Assembly (NCBI RefSeq): GCF_000346465.2
Contig: NC_034014.1
Location: 26,607,600-26,671,599 of the forward strand
Source: Prunus persica
Taxonomy: Eukaryota > Streptophyta > Magnoliopsida > Rosales > Rosaceae
DNA length: 64,000 nucleotides
Reading direction: 5' to 3'
Below are positions 48,286 to 58,800 of this stretch, one piece after another. Position numbers and translations under genes: made by a program. The notes beneath the pieces are model-generated. The model was not told where the DNA came from. It was given only the letters and a program-made list of their open reading frames with translations, and made no database searches. Position 1 is the stretch's first letter, and the number at the start of each line of letters is the position of its first letter.

Positions 48286-50197
48286 CCAAAACTAATTTAA
48301 TTACTAATTATTAATTTATTGGAGGAAAAATACTAAAATAAATAATTTATTAGGTTTAAAGTTGACTTGTTGACCGGAAGGAATTTGGAAATTCCGATTG
48401 TACGGTTGTGTAAATCGCATCGAATCGATTCCATAGATACGTAGTGGGCTCGAATCGGAGTTATAACGAAGAAAATACGATCAAAATACATTGAGGGGCA
48501 AAATCATAATTTTTGCAAGTCAGATTTTTAAATATGATTCTTTTCTCTATGTATCCCTCTCACTCCCTCTCTCTCCCCCACTACCAGAAACCCCTCCCCC
48601 AATTTTCTGAAACAGCCGCAAGTCTTAGAGACTTACCGATGTTGCCACCATGAACCACCGGCCACGAGACCGGACCCATTTGAATCGCCGTCCTTCCCTC
48701 GTCATATCCCGACCAGTTTCACCCGTCGCCGACCACGGAGCTCGTCGGAAACTGGAGAAACCTCGTTGGTTTTCGTTTGATTTTTCACGGCTTCGATCTC
48801 TCTCCTCCGGCCACCAAACCGGACGTGTGAGGTATGGATTCTCACATGTTTTTCGTGCTGATGGTTGGGCAGGTTTTCATCAATTTGTAGCGTAGGTAAT
48901 CCAATTTCGAACCCAAAACTTGACTGAATTCAGGGTTGAGATTCCGGCCACTTCCAGCTATTTTTTAGGGTATGTCCAAGAAGAAAAGTGTTTCCAAATG
49001 AGGTTTTACACCTACTGTAGGAAGCTTGGTCGGCCGCTTGGAGTTTTTTGGCTGTCGGAATTTAAATTATATCCTGTGACGTAGCCGTAAGGCTTAAAAA
49101 CTCACCGTCGTCACCACCGTGAACCACCGGCCACGAGACCGAACCCATTTGAACCGTCGTCCTTCCCTTGTCCTATCTCGACCAGTTTCACCCGTCGTCG
49201 ACCAAGGAGCTTGCCGGAAACTGGAGAAAACTCACCAATTTCGTTCAATTTTTCACGGCTTCGATCTTTCTCCTCCGGCCACCAAACCGGACGTGCAAGG
49301 TATGGATTCTCACCTGTTTTTCGTGCTCTAGCTGATGGTTGGGTAGATTTTCATCAATTTGTAGCGTAGGTAATCCAATTTTGAACCCAAACCTCGGTCA
49401 GATTTTGGGTTGAGATTCCAGCCATTTTTCGGGGTATGTCCAGGACAAAAGTGATTCTAAATGAGGTTTTACACCTAGGGTAGGAAGCTTGGCCGACGGT
49501 TTGGAGTTTTTCGGACACCGAAATTTAAAGTATATCCCGTGACGTAGCCGCAAGGATTAGAGACTCACTGCCGTCGCCATCGTGAACCATCGGCCACGAG
49601 ACCAGACCCAATTGGATTGTCGTCCTTCCCCCATCCTGTCCCAACCAGTTTCACCCATCACCGAACACGGAGCTCGTCGAAAACTGGAGAAAACTCGTCG
49701 ATTTTCTTTCGATTTTTCACCTCTTTGTTCTCTCTCCTCCGGCCACCAAACCTGAAGTGTAAGGTATGGATTATCACCCTTTTTTGGTGCTCTAGCTAAT
49801 GGTTGGGTAGTTTTTCATCAATTTGTAGTGTAGGTAATCCAATTTCGAACCCAAAACTAGACTGGATCTCAAGTTAAGATTCTGGCCACTTTCGGCCATT
49901 TTTCGGGGTATGTCCAAGAACAAATGTGTTTCCAAATGAGGTTTTACACCTAGGGTAGGAAGCTTGGCTAGCGATTTGGAGTTTTCCGCCCGCCAAAATT
50001 CAAAGTAGATCCCGTGACGCAGCTGCAAGGCTTAGAGACTCATCGCCGTCGCCACCGTGAACCACTGGCCATGAGACCGAACCCATTTGAATCACCGTCT
50101 TTCCCCCGTCCTATCCCGACCAGTTTCACCCATCCTGTCCTGACCAATTTCACCCGTTGCCGACCACGGAGCTCGCTGGAAACTGGAGAAAACTCGT
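48286..50197. mobile_element. Inserted repetitive segment with possible 8-bp target duplication
   Basis: The segment breaks the continuity between the leader-like repeat B and the zinc-finger pseudogene. It is flanked by agtaataa on both sides (48278-48285 and 50198-50205). The left part is AT-rich, then CT-rich, and the right three quarters is the roughly 470-bp tandem array. I find no convincing inverted repeat or TG..CA terminus, so the class is unknown; part of an LTR is possible. Confidence 0.4.
48610..50197 (+). repeat. Tandem array, about 470-bp unit, 3.4 copies
   Basis: The anchor ccaccggccacgagacc and its variants recur near 48654, 49122, 49585 and 50060, giving periods of about 473, 462 and 473 bp. 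Each unit has a GC-rich start (gagactcaccgtcgtcacc), a possible short frame starting MNHRPRDRTHLNRRPS in the first two, an intron-like caaggtatggattctcac junction, and an end near tgtgacgtagccg. The last copy is truncated. Confidence 0.85.
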
Positions 50198-50345
50198 AGT
50201 AATAAGTTGGTTGATTTCCAATTGGTTGAGTGTCACTGCATTTTATGACATTCTTGTATAAATCCATGTATGAATGTATGATGGTTTCTCTGTTTGTTTG
50301 AGTTTTTTTTGTTAAATTATTAAGTGAAATTTTTTTTTGGTCAAC

Positions 50346-50972
50346 AGCGGCCATAAAAAGGGAAAAATTACCCCTCAAAACCCTAATTCGGCGACTCAGC
50401 TGCAATAGCCCAAGTAACAGTGATTGAACCATCCCTTGCTTTGGTTGCTTGTGTCCATATGGCAGATTTAGGTGGAAATGCAGAATTTGGAGAAGGTATG
50501 TTTAATAATGGTTGGATTTTTTTAAATCTGTTTCCATTGTATACACTGTAAGTTTGTGACATTGTTCTTTTGCATTTCTAGTTTGCAACTTCTTCCGGAA
50601 GCCAATAAAGAAGCAAAACATTAGAAAGCGAAGGGTTGATGAAGATGAGGAGGATGACGGCTCAAAATCTGGGGGCACATTATTACCAAGTCAAAGAAAA
50701 GCCTCAAAGCTCGATGGCAAGCTGTATTTTTCTAGTGGACCTACTACGAGCTCTACTCCTGGTAGTAGTGCAATCTTTGAGTTCAAGTCTTCAAAAGAAA
50801 TCCAAGTTGAACATGATAGTAGAGCAACTGCGACTTTGGAGACTGAGACTGACTTCTCTAGAGATGCTCGAGCACTTCGTGAGAGAGTTCTTAAGTAGGG
50901 AGAGGAAGCTTTGAAGGGGAAGAGCAAAGACACTGAGAACGACAAGTTGTATTAAGGGATCCATGGATATAC
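50346..50972 (+). pseudogene. CCCH/RING zinc-finger protein 1 (RNF113/Cwc24-like) N-terminal pseudogene
   Basis: A leader exon from about 50346 (after ggtcaacag) leads to ATG 50459 (MADLGGNAEFGE), donor at 50495, and exon 2 from 50582: [19 protein letters not shown], then [47 protein letters not shown] and RVLK. This matches the N-terminus of plant zinc finger CCCH domain-containing protein 1 (Arabidopsis At1g01350 type), a spliceosome-associated RING/CCCH protein. An in-frame TAG at 50896-50898 replaces a conserved residue, followed by recognisable GEEALKGKSKDTENDKLY, a TAA and GIHGYT. The CCCH and RING domains are missing; the copy ends at a MITE at 50995. Confidence 0.85.
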
Positions 50973-50994
50973 ACAAAATAAGTTATGAATAAGA

Positions 50995-51521
50995 GGGTTA
51001 ATTGTTTTATTAGTCTATGAACTTAAACCCGATTTGAATTTGCGTCTCTCAATTTTCAAAATCATTCCCGTGGTCATTTAACTTCACTTTCGTAAAGACA
51101 AATGGTCATGCCGTCAATTTTTTTAAAATGTTCTATTAAATGCAGGGCCAAATTATATTTTTTTATTAAAACAAAAAATAAAAGAATAAAAAATTATATC
51201 TTTAAAATAACAATAAAAGAAAACCAAATAAAAAACCACAAAAAAAAAAAAAAGTTTTGGGGGAGTAGAAATCGGGATAGAAGGGGAGGGAGAGAGTTTA
51301 ATTTTAATTTTTTAGTTTTAAAATTTTTTATTCACTTTTTAATCAATTTAATACAAAATACCATTTTTCCCTTGCATTTAATCGAAAAGTTAACAAAATT
51401 GACGAAGGGACCATTTGTCCTAACGAAACTGAAGTTGAAGGACCACAAAAATAATTTTAATAAATGAGGGACTCAAATGCAAATCAGGCCTAAGTTCAGG
51501 GACTAATAAAAAGATTAACCC
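50995..51521. mobile_element. Mutator-like MITE with long inverted repeats, 527 bp
   Basis: Inverted repeats of about 130 bp: left GGGTTAATTGTTTTATTAGT..., right as reverse complement GGGTTAATCTTTTTATTAGT..., with further matches at acaaatggtc and gtcaatttt. Flanks tgaataaga (50986-50994) and taaataata (51522-51530) agree at 7 of 9 positions, fitting a decayed 9-bp duplication. No coding capacity. Confidence 0.7.
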
Positions 51522-51899
51522 TAAATAATAAATAGAAAGGAGTTATGGATAATAATAAATAAAAAGGAAATAAATCGAACTCATCTTTTCATGAATTGAC
51601 GACCGTTATGGGATGAGAATATTGGTTAAATTAATTAATTATATAACTCTACATACTCAGGATTAAACCCACTAACCCATATATGCAAGAAAATTAAATG
51701 CAGTATAGGCTAACAATTCTATAAATTGATGAGAAATGTGGTTTTGCATTTGAAATTGACCTTATTTCACTTGTTTTTGGCCCAGAATGAGCGAATTTTT
51801 CGTCATTGGAATTGGCATTTTAGTCTACTTGTTACTCCAATGTGAAGCATGTTATAAATTGAGGGGTAGGACTCGTTAATGGGCCAGGCTAGCCCGGCC
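51522..51899. other. Spacer, AT-rich
   Basis: No gene is seen. The last 40 bases (gggccaggctagcccggcc) belong to a GGGCC-rich repeat that is split by the solo LTR and resumes at 53105. Confidence 0.5.
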
Positions 51900-53104
51900 T
51901 GTTGCGTCTACCCAAGTGCAAGTAGTCACACGTAGTAATAATCTTGGAAGTCCAAGTATCGTATCCTCAAGGAGCAGGTAGGCAAATATCTGCACACAAA
52001 GAAATAATTAAACGTACCACAATAAAAGTGACAAGCAAAATGGAAAAGTAATTTGATTTGATTGTTGTGGAAATTAAGTCTAAAAATGAAATATCAATAA
52101 TGGAAATGCTAAGGTATCAAGGTTCAATTCTTTAAACAAAGTATGTTTCATGCTCTTTAATCCAAATTATAATTCGATTAAAATCATCATTCAGAAACCT
52201 TAACCGGAAGATAAAGAAATTAAAACCAATTTAATTTTTCAATGTTATCTTTTATTAATGATTGTTCAGAAAATGGAATTGCTTAATATCTACTCTTTTA
52301 ATTTAAAAGCATGCTAATCAATTCTTAACAATGAGAAAAATATAATTGAACTCATGAAAAGATAATAGCACTTAACATCAATCAAAATAAAAGGACATGA
52401 AAATATTGAACAACCAAAAATAAAAGAATTTAGCAATTCGTACCGTATATTGGATTAAAGAACAATTCACAAACTTACTCAAAGAACATTCCCTTTAGCC
52501 TTAACTAGAGTTCTAGCAACTCATTGCAAAGGAAAACATAAACTAAATTTTGAATGAAATGGATAAAAAAATATGTCGTAGGGGTGCCCTTGCCAAATAA
52601 GTTGATGGGTGATTTATAGTAGTCAATGAGGTGATTGGGAAGTTAATACCTTCGTGGTGGGTGATGAAGGGTTTAATTGGGGGACTAATTGGATTAAACA
52701 TGTGTTGATAGTAGAGAGTTAGTGGAAAAGAAATAACGGTGAGGTAAGCGGGCGTTAAATGGCTATGAATGACATGAAATAGGCTCTTTAGCTTCAACGG
52801 TTTTGTCTTCTCTTCTCCCTTTTTACTTCTCTTTATAATCACAATAATCCGACAATCAATTCTTCAATAAAATCCACCAATAATTCTCTTCACACTTAGC
52901 TTGAACTTGGACAAATGTATGTCTTCATCTTTTGGCTTTACAACTTACTACAGAAAATAAATTCACCTAATAAGTTCACCAAATTAATATAGAAAATTCA
53001 TAAATCTGGTTGGTGAGAATAAAATGTAACAACAAGTGAAATTATATTTATTAAGCCAAAATTATATCATAAAATTACAAATATGTAATTTGAGACTCTC
53101 ATCA
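51900..53104. mobile_element. Solo LTR, 1205 bp
   Basis: It starts TGTTGCGTCTACCC and ends GAGACTCTCATCA (TG..CA), flanked by the perfect 5-bp duplication CGGCC (51895-51899 and 53105-53109). There is no gag or pol inside. The early motif tccaagtatcgtatcctcaaggag is typical of plant LTR starts. A lone LTR with an intact duplication is the product of LTR-LTR recombination. Superfamily not determined. Confidence 0.75.
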
Positions 53105-53730
53105 CGGCCCAAATTTAATGGGCTTGGGTTGGATCAGGCCAGGCTTTAAAAAGGAGAGAGAAAATACCGGGCTGGGTCGGGTCGATTTTTTAAAAAAAAA
53201 TTCAAAGCCCAAGCCCGATGGGCCCGACCCATGGTCCGGGTTTGAGAAAGCCCATCTCGTCGGGCTGGGCTAAGCCCAACGTGCCGGGCCTAAACGGGCT
53301 TACTTCATGAAAAAAAAAATCATAAACTTAATCATAAAGGCATTTTAGCCAAATTTGAGATTAAACTCACTTAATTCCAATATTTTCACATCAAACTAAA
53401 TTCATAAAACACCCAATAAAGTCACACAAATTAATAAGATTTTTCACAAAAATAATAAAATAAAGTATTATTTTTGAGTTTATTATATAATTAGACCATA
53501 ATACGTTTTAAAAAATAATTAAAAAAATAAGTATCAAAATTTTATTTTTATTTTTAAGGATGGTATGAAGAAATATGCAAATATTTGGTTATGTGTTCAA
53601 GAAAAACATGATTATATTGGGTGGTACGATTATGTTTCGTGATATGATTATATTTGGTGATGTGATATGTTGTTCATTTTATTTTTATATATATAATTGT
53701 TGATTTAATAATTGACACAAATTAATGTGC
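53105..53730. other. GGGCC-rich repeat and AT-rich spacer
   Basis: 53105-53305 is dense in ggcccgacc and gggctgggc words and continues the repeat interrupted by the solo LTR. From 53306 on the sequence is AT-rich without genes. Confidence 0.5.
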
Positions 53731-54512
53731 TAATCATCCAATTATAAACTAGGAATGAGTAAAGAAAAGTAAATGAAATTAAAAAAATTATATATGTGAT
53801 TTAAGTGATATAATCCTAAACTTAAACTCTTATTTATATATATATATATATATATATATGCGGGCCTAACGGATCGGGCTTTTGTGGGCGGGTCAGGCCA
53901 AACTTTCTTGGGCTTAATCGGGCAAGGTCGGGCTGGGCTTCAGACACCCAAGCCCAAGCCTAGCCCAACCCAAGGCAGGCCGGGGCATCTAAAAGCCCAT
54001 AACGGGCTGGGCCGGGCTGGCCCCCATCGGCCCATGAGTCCGCGGGCCAAATGATGAGGCCTAATCAGAAGTAATTAATAGCAAATATAACAAGTAGAAA
54101 AAAGAAATAATAAAACGTCAAGGGATCCGCATTTCATTAAAAAAAAAACTTATATAATGAAAATAACGCTGATTTGCTATTATTGACTAATAACACGTGA
54201 AAAAATTATCATATATGTTGAAGTATTTGTGATTTTAAATTCGAACCTATGACACATTCCTTTCTCCCTTTCAAACTTTGATAAAAGGAAAAAGAAAAAA
54301 TAAAACACAACTCGGGCCTTATGTGTATACAATTTGTTCGGCCGAATTAAAAGCCCTGACTTTTTCATTTATAAAAATAAAATAAAAATTGGGTTCGATG
54401 GCCAACAAGTGGGCCATACTATCCGTCAGGCCCAACCTTGTATTCGGTCATACGGCATTATACTGCTGCCCATTAATTGTAACATGACCCGACCCAGTCT
54501 CTAGATCCCATC
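53731..54512. repeat. Dispersed repeat copy C
   Basis: Nearly identical to 35769-36535 from ctaatcatccaattataaac through the (TA)n (53837-53861) and GGGCC block to ctctagatcccatc. The similarity stops exactly where a taggggtgggca transposon terminus begins. Confidence 0.88.
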
Positions 54513-54715
54513 TAGGGGTGGGCATAAAAACCGATAAACCGATTAAACCGACCGAACCAAACCAAACCAAACCGAAAAATAAGATTTTTTTTACCAAACC
54601 GAAAAAGTCAACGCTGGACTTGAACCGAACCGTTGACTTTGGTTCAGGCTTCGGGTCCAAAATTTTTTAAACCGTTAGACCTGACCCGAACTGACCATTA
54701 TTTAATTATATAAAC
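54513..54715. mobile_element. hAT-like MITE end
   Basis: The terminus TAGGGGTGGGCA and the following aaccgaaccaaacc-rich text match the left end of the element at 1334. The opposite end and target duplication were not found, so the right limit given is approximate. Confidence 0.45.
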
Positions 54716-55593
54716 ATTTGACACATGGCGTTGTCTCATTGGCTTAAATAAGAACTTTGGGTGGGTTTGCTTGCACTATATTAGAACCTCTCTCAAGTTT
54801 TAATTTATTACAAGCAAAAGGACCCGCGCGATGCTGTGGGTTATGAAATTACATCAAATGTGTATAATGTTGTGGAAGAAAAGAAAATGTAGAAATGATG
54901 AGCAAACAAACATTACAAAAATAAAGAAATCAGTACCAAAAAAATAGTGAGAGTATAAGGAATAGAGAGGCAATCATGAATTATACCTTTAAAGCGAAGA
55001 ATCGTTAAACAATTTGGTTGAATGACCGCTTCTCATATTTGGATTTCGTACCCAAGATCTCTTGAAACAATCAAAATTTCATGGAAGCCTGAGGGGGAAA
55101 AAAACAGAAGGAAAGAGAGCAGAAAACACGTAGTAGTATAGCCAAGTCGAATTTTGTGAAGGAATTTTGAGGCAACACAAAAGGAAAAAAAAGTCAATAA
55201 ATCAAAATGAAGAAACATTAACCTAAACGTTATCTTCGCTTCTTTGCTTTAGGATAGTTCCTTTTTGGTAAAGATGATATGCTGCTGTTTGGGTAACTCT
55301 GTTTAAAGATATGTTCGTTCTTTTACTACAGGGTTTTAATTCAAATTCGTTCTTATACGGTTAACGGGACTGGGGATTTGAATTTGATAATTTTTGTTTT
55401 GGTAAGGGAAATAAAATTTGGGAGTGTGATTCTAGGAACTGATTGCAATGTTTTAGCATAGTTGACTTGAAGAAGACGGGTTTGGGAAATATGTGGTGTT
55501 TGAGGAAAATCCTTTCGTATATAAGAAGCCACGTTTAACAATAAAACAATTAATAAGAAATTGTTAGAGGATTAAAGGACCAATTTCATGATT
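54716..55593. other. Gene-free AT-rich region
   Basis: No coding sequence, RNA gene or transposon terminus is supported. Confidence 0.4.
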
Positions 55594-55845
55594 TGCTACC
55601 TTAACACTACGATAACACACAATTTTGGGTCTAAAGAGGCTTTAACAATGTAAAATAGGAGGACTACATGCAATTGTGTGCTACCTTAACACCATGATAA
55701 ACACAATTTTGGGCCTGAAGAGGTTTTAACAGTGTAAAATAGGAGGACTACATGCAATTGTGTGCTACCTTAACACCATGATAAACACAATTTTGGGCCT
55801 GAAGAGGTTTTAACAGTGTAAAATAGGAGGACTACAATTGCGTGA
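55594..55845 (+). repeat. Triple tandem repeat, 84-86-bp unit
   Basis: Units start at gctaccttaaca at 55594, 55680 and 55764. Units 2 and 3 are almost identical (aacaccatgataaacacaat, ctgaagaggttttaacagtg); unit 1 is more diverged. Confidence 0.92.
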
Positions 55846-58800
55846 TAATGCAGAAAAGTAATTTTTATATATATTAATTTAAGTCTCCTCACAAATACTA
55901 TGTCAAATAAAGTAGAGGCATTTTCTATGTTTCACTTAAGTGCAATAAAGTACATTAAGAATCCTTTAGTTTTGTTTTGTAATTCTTAATGTGGTGCTTT
56001 TATAGTTTTTTTTTTTTTTATAGAAAAAAAAAAAAGAAAAGCATTCTCGGACCATTGTAAAGCAAATGTTCTACTACAGTGCATATATCAACATTTGGTT
56101 TTGCATCTATTTTTCTGTCGCATCTATTTTTATTGTCAACATGCTAGCATCTCCATTTGCTACACAGTCGACCCATTCCTGTATTTTTAAGTAAAATTAA
56201 CCATATAAAATCGCGATTAAAAATACCTACAAATACCAGGATACTACACAAAACAGCATGTACTCATATCTCATTAACATATTTGAAACCTAACTTCATA
56301 CAAATTCCGGTTTACAGAGTGGGGTGATTTTGTTGAGCATGAAGACTTAATGACCATATTCAGCTCCTGAATAATCAGATTTCCTCTGTTCTTTCAATTA
56401 TGCAGCAATCTTTGTTCCCACCTCATTTATTTTGTTGTTGAAGTAGTGGAAACACTTCATTGCATAGAATCCTATAGCAACTCCCTGCTAATTGTTACAT
56501 CAATCTTCCTTTGCTGCCATTGAATCAATCTCAGAAAATTAAAGACTATTATTGATATGTCACATGATTGAAAGGAAGTATCAGCATCTTCATATAAACA
56601 TAGTTAAAATTTTCAAATAGTTCAAAATGCTAAACGAAGAAACAATAGGTCACTACCAAGATAATCATACATAAAATGTTTACTTGACAATGAAAAATAA
56701 GAATCACAGAGACAGAGAAGTGCCCAAAGAAATGTAGTAATTTAATGAAAACCACAAAGATAATACGGATTTAAGGGTGAACATGCATTTGAAACAATAT
56801 TCTGCATAATAAAATAATACAATTCACTATGAACAATGATGCAATCTTGTACATCTTCATCCATTCCAAATGAAGGCAAATGGAAAAAGCAAAATCAAAT
56901 TAAGAAAATCTCTACATTGCTTTTGTTCAGAAGAAAGATTTCATACAATGTATGCATTATTTTGCAACTGATAATTTTAGGATATATTAATTGTTTAAAT
57001 AATACTTGTGTTAACATTAGTTATTATTGTCAAGATGAGAATGAAGACATTTTCCTAATGGTTATGTGATAAAGCAAACGATTAAGCAAATAAAAAACAA
57101 AGAAGAGGACAGAGAAGAAACTGAGGAAAGAAAATAAATTGATATCCTGTATAATAAATAGCAACGCAAACAGGAGGACATAGAAATGATATCTTGTTAA
57201 ATTCACTCTCTTGCATAACAATATTAAATGAGGAAGACAAAAGAATAAACATGAGTAAATGAATTTATGCAAGATTCCCCAGATATTTAAATCTGTGCAA
57301 AATTCAACTCTCTTACATAGTTTTTCAGCAAACAGTTAAAAAAACCAAAGACAAAAAATTAAGCAAAAGAATAAACTGAAAATAAAAATTTTAAAGCTGA
57401 AAAGAATGGCTTCGAGGCATTTGAAAACCACAAAGTAAAAGCTGAATATATATATCTATATATTTTTCAGACATAAGTCAAACAAACACACAACCACAAT
57501 GATAAACACAAACAACACCTGCCAATCTACCAAACCAATTGGTAACCAGCAAGTCAAGAAACTGACCTCATTTAGGTGGGTGTATGGTATATCCATTGCC
57601 CTTCTTCAACCATGGATGGCCTTTCCCTTAAGAACCTTTTAACACCCTGTCACCTCGATTTTGCATCAAGGTGGAAGAGGAAATCAAGGTAGATGTATAT
57701 ATTCCATAAAACATGATAAAGGAGCAGCAACAGATAATACAAACAGGAAACATAGAAACAGGATTATAAGGTTTGAAATTGAAAAAAATTTGTTCTTCAA
57801 ATCAATTCCCATTCCAAAAGTCAAATATGCAGCTCTTATAAGCTCAAAATAGAATAAAACAATGGTACTCCGTAATATTTCTATAGTTATCGTTAAATTA
57901 CAAAAAGCTCTACCCTAAAATGAATCTCAACAAAACACCCAAAAGATTCAACAATATACTCAGATATTAGAGGGTTTAGGGTTAGAAAACTCATTTTTTT
58001 TTAATTATCAAACAACATAATTGATAAACATTTTTAAGGAAGAAATACCTCATTTCAAAATCTGTAGCTTCCAATCAAATCAGTCATTAGTATACAACAC
58101 TTCAAATCTCATGAGTAAATAGCAAGTAATTCAACCAAGAAGATATCAATTCCATACTATAGATGCCTATAGTAATACTGTAATGGTATCAGAAGTCAGA
58201 ACCTAAAAATCAATTCCATATCTAACACTATAACTAACAATCAAATCGTGCAAAGAGATCAGAAGTCAGAACCTAAGAAATCCATTGCATATCTCAAACT
58301 ATGACATTAATCAGATAGAGAAATTTAAATTGGTATATCATTAAACCAAATTGAATTTCAGATACTTCACTACAGTTTCATGAACCATAAAGAGAGTACA
58401 CATAGAAGGGAAGATGGCACTTTATCAGTATTTTGGGATTTTTCAATCTATAACATTTGTATGGCTTGTTGGTTTTATTCTGATATTCTAAATAATCCTT
58501 TTGCAATCGTAATATTTTGGGGTTTGCATTGCAGCATCCATGTGATTATCAAACTTATACAATGGAACACCCAAGCAATGATGACCAATGCAAGAGTTCA
58601 GTGGTAGTAACATATGGGAATCAAGTTACTGGTATTGAATTTACTGTCTGATAGGCTAAAGCCTTTACTCTGACAACGGTCCCAAATGACCTCAACCATG
58701 TTGTGTGCTGTTGTTATACCCAGGTATGTTTTGCATTTAGTATTTTCATCAAACCAATGTGTTTTTTTCTCTCTTTAATCAATCTAAATGGTCTGTGACT

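Noticed and set aside
48650..49331. Repeated MNHRPRDRTHLNRRPS frames
   Set aside because: They arise from the tandem repeat unit and are broken differently in each unit, so they are not treated as genes.
48610..50197. CRISPR-like reading of the regular repeats
   Set aside because: Units are about 470 bp in a plant genome with no spacers or cas genes.
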